Assembly: GCA_014871385.1 (NCBI GenBank)
Contig: CM026433.1
Span: 14,387,985 to 14,451,984 of the forward strand
From: Ceratodon purpureus
Taxonomy: Eukaryota > Streptophyta > Bryopsida > Pseudoditrichales > Ditrichaceae
Length of the DNA stretch: 64,000 bases
Direction of reading: 5' to 3'
This document shows, in pieces, positions 22,785 to 35,570 of the stretch. Each line of letters opens with the position of its first letter. Position 1 is the first letter of the stretch. A program made the position numbers and the translations under genes. A model generated the notes under the pieces. That model saw only the letters and a program-made list of their open reading frames with translations. It searched no databases and was not told the DNA's origin.

Positions 22785-23849
22785 GGTTTGCTTGTTCGGT
22801 GACTTGGCAGTTAGGCTTTTAGCTTTCTGACAGACCTTTCCGACCTTGTTCGGCCCGGATGGTTTTCATCCTCCCCGGTTTTGGTCTCTTTTCAATCCCT
22901 TTCCTTGGGATTTTCAGTGTTAACCACAGTGGGTTCTCACTCCCGGCCCTTGTGCCTTTATATGTTCTTTGTTGTTTTAACCCCGGTGGGGATTTACAAG
23001 AAGAAAGATCCATCCGAGAAAGGTGGAGAGCCCTCACAAGTTATAGAAATGACACATGCCCATTGTCGTTGTAAACTAGGGGTACGGGTATATAAAGCGG
23101 GAACACATTGACCTTAGCATTGACCTCAGCATTGAGCTACTCGAATATTTAGCAATCAAGCATGGTTTTTTGTAAATTTTGATTTTTCCAAATAAATGCA
23201 ATTAACTTAATCATGAAGAAACTCATCTAGAAAATTAACAATAAGATGTCATATTTGTAAATATTTTATATCATAATATATTTTACTCTAGTAGAATGTA
23301 TAGTTACTTGCCTTTTCAATAAGTATCGTTGCAAACCATTGTTGTAATATTAGAAGGCATCACATGCAACCCACACTTCTACTCCTGAAAAGAACATTCT
23401 AGTGGATGGCAAATTCATCGGATTACAAGAATTTTGAGGGCAGCCACATGAACAGTTCTATATAACTATTTATAGTTATAGTCACTTCAGTGTCATTTAC
23501 AACAGAATTTACGGGACAGCAAAAGAGTCCACTCCCAATCAAATGACATTAAACAGTAGTTACATCTAAGTCTATTCAGATCGCCTAAAACTCCAAAAGC
23601 ACGAACAAACCGTAATAAACTAAAACACACCTGAGAGACCTCTCCGAACACCCATCCAAAGGTATCAACTACAGTAACATTATTCATATTCTACATTGTC
23701 AAATTGAGAAGGAGAACAATGCTACATGTACCCTCAGCTTATCATAACATTCATAAGTTAACCATGGATAGTAGAGAATCTTCATGTACCATCTACGTGT
23801 CTCCCACCCCTCACTTGATGTCAACACTCTGCTATCAGTAGCATTAGAA
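22785..23849. other. Intergenic stretch between TTAA element and Smr gene
   Basis: No coding exon is supported. A TATA-like box (tatataaagcgg) occurs at 23089 just before short direct repeats of attgacc-tyagc (about 23109-23135). The piece 22785-23110 is GC-richer and could be a transposon-derived fragment. The AT-rich part from 23130 towards 23849 probably includes the 3' untranslated region of the minus-strand Smr gene. Confidence 0.4.
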
Positions 23850-26800
23850 TTAATCACCATCACACATTTCCAGTTTTTTGTTACGAACGTCCTTCATCTT
23901 GATGGTCAAGCAACCTTCGTTTACATCGTCCCAAGATATTCCACTTCTAGAAAGAAAACCAGTGACCTGCACACATGATAGAAGATAGTGATGGGAGCAT
24001 GGCAATAGTGATTACTGACGGCTGCTCTACAAAAAAAGCTTTCGAGAAGTATCATGTTCGGGAGTGAACAGAAGACAGAAAACACCGAGGCATCTGAAGT
24101 AAATTCAAGGAATGCAATACTACAAAACATTATCATCAGCTTCATACTTTAAACCGAGCTTTCGTGCTTTAAATGTAAATAGCATTGTGCTAAGCGTAGA
24201 AATTATTGAAGTAAACTGTAAAACCCTGCAGTAACAGAAAATCCAAATTGCACAACAATCGTAATAGTAGACAAGTTCACGATGCTTCCAAGTATCCAGC
24301 ACAAATATGAAAATATTCGATCACATAGAAGGGATTATACAGAACTGCTTACCGCAGGTTTAATTCTTGCACGTCCATTACTACTGTGAGAGCCATACCC
24401 AGTAATCACAGTCAACATATCCACAGCTGCACAAGCATTCAAGAGTTAACGTAAAAATTTATGTAAAGAAAACGGTTTTGAGTGCTGCTTACATCCACTT
24501 GAAGATAATGCTCCCCTTAAAGTCTAATAAGGTTATGAACGTAGTGTTAACTTTATCCATGCTAACGCACATGAACATAACGATAGAAAACCACAACATA
24601 CAATAAGGAAAAGAGTGTAAGGTGAATCAGTTGAACCAGATGGTTACAAGATATGGGCACAAGACATAAATAATATGAACAACAATATTCACTGAGATAT
24701 AAAGTAAAGGCCAAACATACAAGGGATTGAACACAATGTTTGAAGATGACGTTTCAGAACATTCATAGCTTCACGAACATGCTGAGCGTGCAAATCAATG
24801 GTAATATTGTTTACAATATCCTTGTTCCTGACCACACGTGCCAAAAAAATCGGAATCAGTTCCCCACGATAATACGATCATCGAAGCTATTATGTAAATA
24901 ATTTTTTCCTCATAACTCACAAGGATAGATAACGAAATCTCATGATTGCATCAACTTACTTAGCATGGAATATTCTCTGACTAGCACGTTCATCGGCTTG
25001 TTGAGCGAGTTGTTTCTGTTCCTTCCCCTAAGAAGAAAAAGAACATTTATTAGATATTCCCAAAGACAGTGACTCCACCACATGATTTGAAGTATGATGC
25101 ATTCTATGCTAAAACTCAACAGAAAATAAGTAACTAAATATTACCTTTTCAGCCAAAGTAACAGCACGGCAGCGCTCCCCGCGATCATAAGCTGCAGCAG
25201 CCTAACAAAGAGGAGAAATCACAAGTTTCAGACTTTCCTGTCCCATTTCACATGAGTGCCTAGGCAGAGACCCAAGCACGACCTGAAATCAATCAATAGG
25301 ATGACTTTCCTCGAGCTTCCGACGACAGCTCAAGTCCGAAAGGCTAAAAATGGTGTAAAAGATTATCTGACACCTGAAATGACCTTTTAAAGTATTGGCC
25401 CAAAATAAGAGCTCATAGAATACAGACTAAATCTCGGTTCTTCGGCCCAATGAGTGCCCCATTGCACATGAACTAAGTAGGAACACTTCATTAAGACGCA
25501 ATCTATGGAGGTTTTACATCAAGACTGGCAGAGTATGCACCTCTTTGAAATAATAGTCCATCATGCGCCAATGATCTTGAGCACTTTGACGCTGGCGTCC
25601 ATAGTCATCAAAATCACCTGATCCCGGCAGTCAAACCCATCACTCATGTCAACCTTTCTACCATCAATGATGTTCGCACTTAGAGATAGCAATGAACGTG
25701 GCACATATATCCAGTTCTACATGAAGAGCGTAACAACACTCTAATACTTGCGAGAAGTGAAGGCAACAAATAGCTAACACTAAATAAAACTAAAATCTAA
25801 AAAGTCCGAAAAAGCTGCTAATACAAAAATCTTAAATGCAGTAAAAGATTGATTCGGCGGGCATTGTGATTTAACAGCGGGGCATGACTTTGTACCGGGA
25901 GATTTAAGTTGAGACATTTCGTTTTTCCCTTCAGATGTTTTCTCCCATAACCCACGTTTGGAAGATACATCAGGCAAGTTCTGCTTTAACGGTATAATCT
26001 TTGGTTTGACATCGGCCCACGATGCCCTCAATGGAGGTGGCCGAGTGGTCACAAGCGAGTCGCTACTATCTTTGTGCACACTGGTTTTGCATATATTTGA
26101 GTGGTTTCCTTGGTCCACTTTTGACCCGGCAGACGAATTTGTCGAACGTTTGTCGGCAGTTGCATCCAACAGAAATTGGACTGCGTCACTGCACTCCCCA
26201 ATTTATAAAAATCAGCTCATGAAACTCGGGCAATACAAGAATACAAGAAAGTCGCCAGAAGGCAGTATTTACATAGGATTATTCCGTCATGAACCAGACT
26301 TCACAAAGGTGGAAAATATTTTTAAATGGGTGCCTGAACAAATATTAACAAATCACAGCCTTCCCCGCTGCATTCAACATCATGAATGAAATCTAACAAA
26401 ACCTCGTCCGAAACACATCACATCCTTTACAAAGATGATGGACCGACTGTGAGCTCCGACTCGACCCCATGCATGAAAATCGCAGCAACCATATAGCCCA
26501 AAGGAATGTGGCCGCCCGAGGATAATAACACTACAAAAAAATGACTCTACAGAAAAATCAAATTAAAAAAGAGCAGCACAGAAACAAGAGAGCAATTACC
26601 TCAATACAAAGTTATTTGATTGCATTACTTCATGCAAGTATCTGTCGTCAACATGTGGAAAAATTGCTTTCAGCTCGTTCAGAGAAAGCTGAAGTACCAA
26701 AAACCCACTATGCAGAGCTTAGCCGAAATTCGCATTAAATACTTGTAATGTCCATCAATTGAAACAGACTAAACCAAATCAGATAAGGACACTGCAGAAA

Positions 26801-29044
26801 ATGTGAAAATGGCTTCAATCTTTAACTTGCAGGATGGCAGCTTCACAAGGACAGAATGCCAGTCAAACAGTCTTAATGGACGCCACTCGTAATCAATAAA
26901 GTGTAGGACAGGGTAGATAAAGTATCATGTATTTCTACAGCTGAGCCAGCATTATGAGTACTCACCCATATTTTCAAATGATCTTGGTCTGTTTTTGACG
27001 TTTGATGAGTATAACTGTTTGCCGTATCGCCAGCTCTAGGCACCATATCGGGTCCATTTTTCCAAAAATCATCGTGGAGTCTCTGCCAGAATATAAAGGC
27101 ATCCAATTAAGTTGAAAGACCCTACATTCTTAATTAACTAACCCGACAAAAATAACACTTTGAGCCTCGAAGAGCAAAATAAGCTCCTCTATGGGCTAAA
27201 TGCATGGCATGCTGAACAGTGGATGTTATAAAATGCCAGCCTATTTGCGCTGAATAGTGAGTTCGATATAAACATGCGCAAAAAGAAGCATATGGTGAGA
27301 AGACAGAGACTCGCACTGGCGATCAAAGTGATTAAGTGATTAAGTGATTCCTACCTGTTGTTCCATGGCATTCTGCATGGAAGCGTTATCCACGTGTATT
27401 TTTGTCAGTTGATGAGATGAATGTGTTCTAACATCCTTGTCATCGAAGTACCATCCATCATGAGTGTTTGTTAAGTTTAGTTTTGGTGACTTTGGAGAAG
27501 TAGATGACGCCATTTGAAGTAACACTTCAATACTCTGCAGCCCAGCCCAGCATGAGAAAAGGAAACAAAGTGGATATATACATATCCTACCTATGTAGTG
27601 ATTATTCTGTAAAAAATAATCTGCCATATTCCAACAGCTGAGACAGCCCATAAATCTTAGATGCCAGCATATTGGTACCTACAAAGCGCAAACGATCACA
27701 AACCACTCTGACGAGCCCACGTCCCAGTTAGATAGGGTAGTGTAGCGACTCAGAAAATAAAAACATACCTTTTGCGTGTCACCATTAAAACTATCTGAAA
27801 CAAGACACACCCAAGAAATATTAAGGAATATTCAACCACAAAAAGAGAGAGAGAAAGTCACCAGCACATCCGTTCAATAAACATGCGAGATGGATGAATG
27901 ATACGAAAATAATAACATGGTCGAAACATCTCGAGACGCTGAATCGGTAATTTATCTCTACTTTTGGTCATCTCCATTCCCTCGCCCAACCATTTTTCTT
28001 ACACCATCCTCTCTCAACCCCTCTCCATAATGACAGGATCGCGAACATTTCCATCAAGTTCTATAACATCCACCAGCCCTTGTGATGAGGAATTCGAAGT
28101 GGATGCAAAAAGAAATGCTGCAAGACTTGCGTTCCCGAAATTGGATTGAAGAGGAGGAAGATTACAGTCGTGAATAGTAAAGTCTTAGAGATGATGGATG
28201 CAGGAACAAGACTGCGACATGCATTACAGTATATGCATACATACACGATCAATTTGACATTGGCGCCACCAAAGAACGTACCCAAAACGTCCCTAACGAC
28301 ACCGATGCCAAGCTGGAAATCTTCGCCAAGCACAGAGAGCAGTAGCTTCTCATCAGCCTCACGTGAGGCAGTAGCATCCGCCCGCTCTACTTCATTTTCT
28401 AGCCCACCCCGGCCTTTCTGCTTAGTCTTCTTCCTTCCAACTAACAACGCACCGTCGCCAGAAACCCCATTGCTACCCTCGTTATTCATAACTTCCCCAC
28501 CCCAGGCTCCCGTGTCCCAACGCGCACCATGCTGTGTGGGACTCTTCAACTGATGTGGATGCGACGACCCTCCACCATGTGCGGACTGCATATTATGAAA
28601 CAGGCTTTTACTTTGTTTCGGACAATCTCGATTAATAATCTCGCCAACTCTCATACCATACTTTTCCATCAGCAGATCATCAGATCCCACCACAGGCTGC
28701 TCAGCTGACTGTCTTCTAATTCCGTTACTATTCCTCTCCGCACCCAAATTCCTCCTAGCAACACCCCCGCCGTTCGATTTCACCGTCGGCTGCCTAGTCG
28801 TCAGCAACTCGGCAGCTGCATTCACATCCGAGTCCGCCTCAGTATACGCCTGCGCTATGTCCTCCAACGAAAACACCGGAAACGCAGCCAGCAGCTCCCG
28901 CAGCGCACTCATCTCTCGCTCCTCCGCTCCCTGCGCTTCAGTCTTCACTGCCTTCGCAGGCGCATGCGAATATGGGTACGTTGCCGGCCCGGCACTCCAC
29001 GCTCTAGTCGAACTCAAACCCCGCGCTGGTCGCTGGTCAAACAT
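23850..29044 (-). CDS. CUE-like / DUF1771 / Smr-domain protein (12 exons, complete)
   Basis: Exons, all consistent in phase with GT-AG borders: 29044-28282, 27794-27769 (26-nt microexon), 27534-27355, 27082-26966, 26688-26600, 26188-25896, 25617-25541, 25201-25145, 25027-24960, 24827-24721, 24426-24353 and 23966-23850; 655 residues. A CUE-like helix bundle lies at about 45-82 (ALRELLAAFPVFSLEDIAQ…AAAELL). DUF1771 lies at about 495-557 (AAAAYDRGERCRAVTLAEKG, KEQKQLAQQADERASQRIF). An Smr domain lies at about 560-645 (ITIDLHAQHVREAMNVLKRH, then LTVITGYGSHSSNGRAR and GISWDDVNEGCL). The IDLH and TGxGxHS motifs are the Smr nuclease signature. Plant proteins with this architecture are putative nucleic-acid-processing factors; substrates are not deducible here. 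No sign of damage. Confidence 0.93.
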
Positions 29045-31000
29045 CTTCCCCTAGACCGCAAACCTCTCCTGCCCACTGCAAACGCAACCCCACCAACCCC
29101 CCGTCAACGCCATTTGAACTCCACCCCACCAAACTAACGAACCTCAATTCCACACCGCAACACACTCCATCCAAAACGCAACGCAACAGAACAACTCCGC
29201 AACCAAAAAAAAAAAAAAAACGATCGCAAAACTCCCGCAAACTCTTCGCAACGCTCACCAACGCCCGTACAGTCCAAGATCCAAGGCCAATTAACCCCAA
29301 CCTGAGACCGTTCAACCGATCTCTTGACCTCGCATCTCTCACACTCTCTCTCTCTACGCCCTCTCCGTCTCTCTCTCTCTCTCCGTCTCCACAAGAAAGC
29401 CACGGACGCAAACACAAACGCGACACGCACGAGAGAGCAAGTAAGAGGCAAAGCAAGCAGCAGATGCGAGACGTAATTGAGGAAGTGAGAGAGGGGTTGA
29501 GTTTTGGCGATCATGGGCGATACTGCACCTGAAGCGGAGCCGTAAAGCTCCCCAGAATCAGCACAACACGAGCTCCAGAGCCACGCTAACATGGACGGCA
29601 CGCAGAGCCTAGCTTCGTTCTGAGGTCGCACCCTGTCTGTCTGTCCACTCTCACAGCCGGCGCTTCTTCACCACACCCACCACACCTCTCGCCTTCTCTG
29701 TGTACACCTCCCTCCGCTCTCCACTTGTGCTGCTTCTTCTTCCCCCTCCCCCTCGTCCTCCCCCTCCCCCGCCAACGCATCTACCAATTTCCACCCCTTA
29801 TCTACCAAACTCCCGTGCACTCTCCGACGGCGCATCTCACATCTACCAGAAAATATCATGTCCTTACACCTCACTCTCGACTACCCCCCAAACATCTACC
29901 AATCACATACTACACTCTTCCACGCACGCTTCCTAATCTATGAAACTAAAAGTAAAATCTATGAATTTGGGTAGGAAATCCATCATGCGATATGGGCTTC
30001 CTGGGTCCAGATCTCGAAGTTCCTGTATCTTCGAGGTGGACCCCAAAAACCGCCAGCATATCGAAAACCAACAATTTGTACATGAGTGGTAGATTTGGTT
30101 CTGAGAAGGTGGAGATTGCAGGCGAGGGAGGGAGGGAGAACGTAAGTAAGTTGTAGAGACCATGTGCAACAGTATAAGTGTAGTGTAGTGTAGTGTAGTG
30201 TTTTTGCGACTGGTGGGCAGCCACTAAGTTAGTACTAGTAGCCTAGGACTAGTGCGTTACTTTGTAGTCAGGTAACTTAAGGGGTGGGCACTGGGCACTG
30301 GGCACTGGGCACTGGGCACTGGGGATATATTGTGGGGACTTGGGCTGAAGGAAGTTGTTTCCTTCCGCGTAGGCTTGCATTTGGGGGACGGAGCTTATCA
30401 TAGTCATAGTGGAGTGGCATCGTGCTTAGTTTGCCTACATACAGGGAGTCCGCTTGTTTTGTTTTGCTGTGTTTGGTTTGGTTGGGGAACTGAAGTTGGG
30501 GGGGAATGGTGACGTCACAAGGTGCGTGCGTCCAGGAGTCAGGACCCAGGTGATAACTTATGGTCAAATATGGTAAGTAAGAGTACAGTACATGTAAGTT
30601 AGTCGGGGATGGGGAGGGCCATCCATGAATCATGATCCCTCGACTCTCGAGTCGCGTGGGGTAGACCGTAGGGTAACTTGTTCCCTGCTTGATTTTTTTG
30701 GGACTGGGTCCTGGCCCCTGGGAATGGAAGCAGTGGAGTGCCGTGCAGTGTGCACTGTGCACTGTGCACTGTGCAGCAGCCCCGGTATTTCGTCGTCGTG
30801 CTCCTCCTTTTCGGTGCCTCGGACTCCACAAACTTCCTTACTGACTTCGTTGTACTGCACAGTGCACACGATGTTGAATTTCTCCACGTCCGCAAATCAA
30901 TTCTTATTCTCTGTTTCATCAGGAGTCGACTTGTGTTCATGTGCATTTTGGAATCTAATGTACACAAATCATGATCTCTAATTTTACTTTGTTTTCCATG
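29045..31000. promoter_or_regulatory. Upstream region of the Smr gene, with simple repeats
   Basis: No coding exon is supported. Near the Smr start the minus-strand leader is polypyrimidine/GA-rich (ctctctctctccgtctc around 29340-29390), with an A17-type run at about 29203-29220. Further out are a heptanucleotide gggcact array (30281-30319), gtgcact repeats (about 30740-30775) and tgtagtg repeats (about 30178-30200). These features fit a promoter and 5' leader, but no TATA box or start site can be assigned. Confidence 0.45.
30281..30321. repeat. gggcact heptanucleotide tandem repeat
   Basis: Five to six uninterrupted copies of the 7-bp unit gggcact. A related gtgcact/gtgcagt cluster lies about 450 bp to the right. 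No function is evident. Confidence 0.9.
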
Positions 31001-31799
31001 TGAGAGAAAGACTAGCTATCACTTCAACATTCATACATCTGAATTGCAAGTTTCTTCTCTACACTTGTCACGAATGTGAATTTCAATCCAATCCATTATT
31101 CAGGTCGTTTTTGGAAGACAAATTGTTAAGTGTCATATGTATTATACAAAAATATGACACATTTTTAAATGAAAAACGAAATAAATAAATATCTTTGCAT
31201 GAAAAAAAATATATATGTATTATACAATATTATTTTTACATGTATTATGTTATTTTTGAATTATGGTTTCTTCAAATAATAAAGATAACATAATTTTCTC
31301 AAGCTGATTTCTGAAAATTTTGAAGAAATATATTTTTTTAAATTGTGAATATTTTAAAGAATCTAATTATGATTATACATTTAAAGATTTTGTGGTATTT
31401 TCATCAGCCCATTTTCGATATCATTGCTTAGCAACAACCCTTTACAAAATACAAACTTATGTCATTTATCTCTTATCCATTCTTTATTGTTTGTTTTGAT
31501 GGTTATTTTACTTATAGAAGTAAAGTATAATGAGATCCACGGATCATTGTTGGGATGCAATGACATGTACTCTCCTACATTTAATAAAATAAAAGCATGC
31601 GCATTCCATGAGTACAATAGACTAAAGTCTTCTAGGTTTTAAGAGATTTTAAAATACTCCATCATGGTTTTAAATTTAAAAAGAATGATTAGTGGTTTCT
31701 CTACAAAAATCATTTAATTCTAATATCCAATCAACTTCAAATCTACTACATCTATAACTATTTTCATTATGCGTAAAATATGTTGTGCACCATTGAATT

Positions 31800-32736
31800 T
31801 TAACCCCTAAAGGTTCTGGAAATCCAAAATGGCTCTCAGCTGTTTCGGGCAGCCTAGATGAAGGGGTTAAAAGTAATATTTTTGCCTAAAAATTTTACTA
31901 GATGCTCCTTATACCGCAAAGTGTATGTGGTAATATTTTCAAAGCCAAATTTCACTTTTAGAACCTTCATCTAGAAATTTTAGGTTTCAAGTCCAAAACG
32001 GGCAGTTTAAAATTAGGTTTTTTTAGATTTTTTTTTTTGGAAATGTGTTCATAACCAATTCACTACTCAAAATCCAAAGTCGCCTAAGTCAAAAAGCTTA
32101 CCAATTTTACAAGGGCAGCCTCCAAAAATCACAGAAACAACCTTCACAGTTTTTGGTAATTTTACAATTTTTTCTTTCATAATTTGTCAAAATTTGAGAT
32201 TTAGGAATTTTTCAAATTTTTTTTTTCCGAAAATTCAAAAACTCATGGAAGTAACTTTTGACCGTTTATTTGTTTTAAAAACCAAAAGCATTTCACGTCA
32301 TTTAAGTTTTACCAGATTGTGGTTTTTGTACCTTCTTCTCGAAAATAATTTGCATGAAGGCCAAAAAAGTGTAATGAGACTCTAAAATTTTGCACGGAGG
32401 TGCCCAACTTAGTTACCTACGTGGAAAAAAATATGAGCAAAATGTTTGAAGTAACAATAATCAAGTCTCCCTTGGCACCATTTAGAGTATGTCTTTTGCG
32501 CAAAGCCAAAAAAAAAAAAACAGTAAACTTTGAACGTTATAATCTCACAAATGGTAAAGATCCAACCGTTGAAATTTGACATGGTATTAGTGCAGGTAGC
32601 AAGGTTTAAGATCTTACGGTTGGATGTATCAAAAAAGTAAAAAATTAAGAATCATACTTCAACTTCTACAAGGTTGTCAAAAATCACAGTTTCTGGTTTT
32701 GGAGGCCCAAAAACGGCTTGAACCTTTAGGGGTTAA
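31800..32736. mobile_element. 0.94-kb TTAA-bounded MITE sharing ends with the 4.55-kb element
   Basis: The left end ttaacccctaaaggttc (31800-31816) and the right end gaacctttaggggttaa (32720-32736) are perfect 17-bp reverse complements with TTAA at both edges. The first 14 bp are identical to the ends of the element at 18235-22784. The interior has no convincing coding sequence, so it is a short non-autonomous member of the same family. Confidence 0.8.
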
Positions 32737-33915
32737 AGCAAACATGTTGACTTGTTTTATTTAGAATATTTGATATTATTGGAGTTTACACGTTACTAAA
32801 TTCAAAAGAATAGTATACCTAATTTTTATTGTTTCATTACAAATAGTTTGAAACTTGTATAAGATTGAATTAATATGTATACTAGCCTAATTCTCACTAG
32901 AAAATCGTCCAAGAAGGCTTTTGAGAATTTGTAGATATTCATTTTTTACTAATTTTAAACATGATTTTTGGAATTTTTTAGGAACATGGATAATTGTATG
33001 AACCTTACATGACACCATTTTCTTGGACTTAATATTCAAAAATATTTATAATGCCTTGAGTAATTTGTTTGTTTGTTGGACAACTTCAAAGTTTTTGCTC
33101 AATATTATTGCTATATCTAGTTTTTTTCTTACAAATAAGCTAATTATTTTTGAAATTGTCAAAAAGCATTCTTTTTCATAGTAGAATGATTTCACTCTTA
33201 AAACCATTAATTTTTTTGTCATTTGCCAACCAAGGTAAAAAATAAATTAAAAAGTACTATCGTGTTTTCTAAAGTGAAATATTCCAACATGAAGGACGTG
33301 GCAAAAACTATAGATTTGTTCAAAGAATAAACAAAAATACTTTGGACATTGTAATTTTTTATTTTTTTAAAGATTTAACAAAAACTACATGCTTGCAAAG
33401 TTGCTACCTTTGTGCATCTTTCTGGAAAAAATTATAAATTCATAATAAAATTTGCAATTGAGGGATGCCGCTCAAGTTATTTAAAAACATATGTCTGAGG
33501 CAATGAGCTTTTAACGGTAGATTCATGTGAAGATAGATGATTTGGTGTTGAATCATGCAGCATCAACAACAAAATAAGTTTTTGATTGACAATCACACTG
33601 AAAAAGATAATAACTGATTCATCAATAAGGTTTTTAAAACAATTATTAAGTGAAATAAAAAAAATTTGCACATAAAAGACAATGATTATAAATACATGGC
33701 TTTTACACCAAATGACGCCTTGTCAACATATGGATGAAATCTACAATTTATTTCAAAACTTATAAATACACAATAATTACAAAATATTTGAATGTCATCC
33801 ATCACAGAGAATATAATGAACATTTGCAATAATAGTTAAATTTTTATAATATTTTGAGACAATAATCTTTAATTTTAAATGATATTGAGATTCTAAAGTG
33901 TTTTGGGCTTTTATT

Positions 33916-33980
33916 ATTCAATGGATAGTCGTGTAATGTTAATTCAAATGCAATTAACATTACACGACTATCCATTGAAT
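33916..33980. repeat. Perfect 29-bp inverted repeat (hairpin)
   Basis: The arm attcaatggatagtcgtgta… (33916-33944) and its exact reverse complement (33952-33980) are separated by seven bases. A third, partial copy (attaacattacacgactat) follows directly in tandem with the right arm. The structure lies about 160 bp upstream of the 476-codon ORF. It could be a transcriptional element or a fold-back remnant. Confidence 0.9.
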
Positions 33981-34139
33981 TAACATTACACGACTATAAA
34001 GGCAATGAATCACAAAGCTTTTTTGAAAACTACAAAAGTAAAAAACAAAATTGTATGATGTTATATTAAATTTATAAAAATAAGTAGCGATAACATTGTT
34101 ATTTAATCTTGAATATTTTTCAACATTTTTGAATCCCAA

Positions 34140-35570
34140 ATGTATATTCATCAAGATGGAAAGTATATTCCTTATGATATCAATTTGATTCATGAAGAAG
34201 ATATTTCTAATCCATGGCGTAACTCAATTGAAGGTATTGACTATGTTCAGAATGAATCAATATCTCAATTTGATGGTAATACCACATCATATTCATTACA
34301 CCCTGAAAGCCAAGAAGAAGAAGTAATAGATGGTTTACCATTTGTCAAAGTTGGTGATAATCTTTGGAGTTCAAATCCTTATTATGAAAAACCATTATCT
34401 CATGAAAATCTTGAAGAAAATTCTGAAAGTATTTGGCAATATCAAATGCCACAAGAAAATGCTATAGCATTGAAGGAATTAAATGATCCTAATATTGAAG
34501 AATCAACAAATAAATCCACATTAAAAGAAGACATTCTACAAAATTCTTGTTCTTTAACTAGAGCAACATTACAAGAAAGTACTCCACATGGTTTGATATT
34601 AGTTGAAAAACAAGAAAATGATGAAATACTTGATTCAATGAACAATCAACGTGTGATCATTTATAAAAAATCATCTTCAGATTCAATCCTAAAGAGATCA
34701 CCTCATACTAGTTTATTCGACCTGCGTCAAAGATCTCAAAGTTGGAATGATGCTGCAAATAAAAATTTACCCAAACAAAAAATAATCTTTGATAAAATCT
34801 TTCAACAAAATAATCAAATAAACCCAAATGAAACAAAATTGTTTCCTTTACAACACAACGAAATATCATCCAAATTAGAAAATAATGACGTTGATGTTGT
34901 AATAAGTATTGATAATAAGAATGAAAGTTCTGAAAATAGTATAATAAGTATTGATAATAACAATGAAACTTCTAAAAATAATGATGTTAATGCTATAATG
35001 GTTATTCATGATAATGATGAAACTTCTCAAACTAATCATGTTAGTGTTGTGATGAGTGTTGATAATAATGATCAAACCTTTGAAAACAAAATAATTCATG
35101 ATATTGAAGATGGTCCTTTATCATCCAGTAAAAATGATGTTATAGAATCAAAAGGTTTAGATTCTCAAATAAATATTACATCTACAGTACTTGAAAGCAA
35201 TTCAAATGAATGTGAAAATACCCTTAAGTCAACATCAACAACATGTATACAATCATCTTTGCAATTAGATTTGTCAGAAACTAAAGATTCAAATGCTACT
35301 TCAAAGCATGAAGATTCAAAATCACAAATACCTTTAAAGAAGGATTTACAAATACAAATCGAAGATTGTGATAAAATTGATTCACCTTCAAAAATACTAT
35401 CACATTCACCTATGGCTTTTTATGCTCACAAACAAAACTATTCCACATCATCAAATTCCAAATGGATTCAAAAGTTGATCATTATTCCACCGCAACGCCA
35501 TGGTTCTCATAACATCACACTAGTGGTGATTTTCTATAACATACTATTATTTATTCTCTTAATTAACTAA
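34140..35570 (+). CDS. 476-residue AT-rich ORF, unknown protein with hydrophobic C-terminal tail
   Basis: A single uninterrupted frame from ATG 34140 to the stop at 35568-35570. In sequence this AT-rich, a 1.4-kb open frame is unlikely by chance. The protein is rich in Asn, Asp, Glu, Ser and Ile. The middle (about 245-325) has degenerate tandem units of the form V-x-x-x-I-D-N-N-x-E-S/T-S/F (SIDNKNESSEN, SIDNNNETSKN, VIHDNDETSQT, SVDNNDQTFEN). The last 20 residues are hydrophobic (VVIFYNILLFILLIN), as in a tail anchor. No family is recognised. Codon choice follows the local AT bias, unlike every other gene here. It could be a gene of a mobile or viral element, a rapidly evolving plant gene, or part of a longer spliced gene. 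Confidence 0.55.
   Translation: MYIHQDGKYIPYDINLIHEEDISNPWRNSIEGIDYVQNESISQFDGNTTSYSLHPESQEEEVIDGLPFVKVGDNLWSSNPYYEKPLSHENLEENSESIWQYQMPQENAIALKELNDPNIEESTNKSTLKEDILQNSCSLTRATLQESTPHGLILVEKQENDEILDSMNNQRVIIYKKSSSDSILKRSPHTSLFDLRQRSQSWNDAANKNLPKQKIIFDKIFQQNNQINPNETKLFPLQHNEISSKLENNDVDVVISIDNKNESSENSIISIDNNNETSKNNDVNAIMVIHDNDETSQTNHVSVVMSVDNNDQTFENKIIHDIEDGPLSSSKNDVIESKGLDSQINITSTVLESNSNECENTLKSTSTTCIQSSLQLDLSETKDSNATSKHEDSKSQIPLKKDLQIQIEDCDKIDSPSKILSHSPMAFYAHKQNYSTSSNSKWIQKLIIIPPQRHGSHNITLVVIFYNILLFILLIN

Larger units (their letters stand above)
31001..34139. other. Left half of AT-rich island, no gene
   Basis: Base composition falls sharply to very AT-rich. Apart from the TTAA-ended element at 31800-32736 and the hairpin at 33916-33980, no structured feature is seen. 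The short ORFs present are what such composition produces by chance. Homopolymer A and T runs are frequent. Confidence 0.6.

Noticed and set aside
23089..23135. TATA box followed by direct repeats as an LTR promoter
   Set aside because: No paired long terminal repeat, primer-binding site or polypurine tract was found in the window.
25958..26389. 143-codon plus-strand ORF
   Set aside because: Antisense to exon 6 of the Smr gene; no domain.
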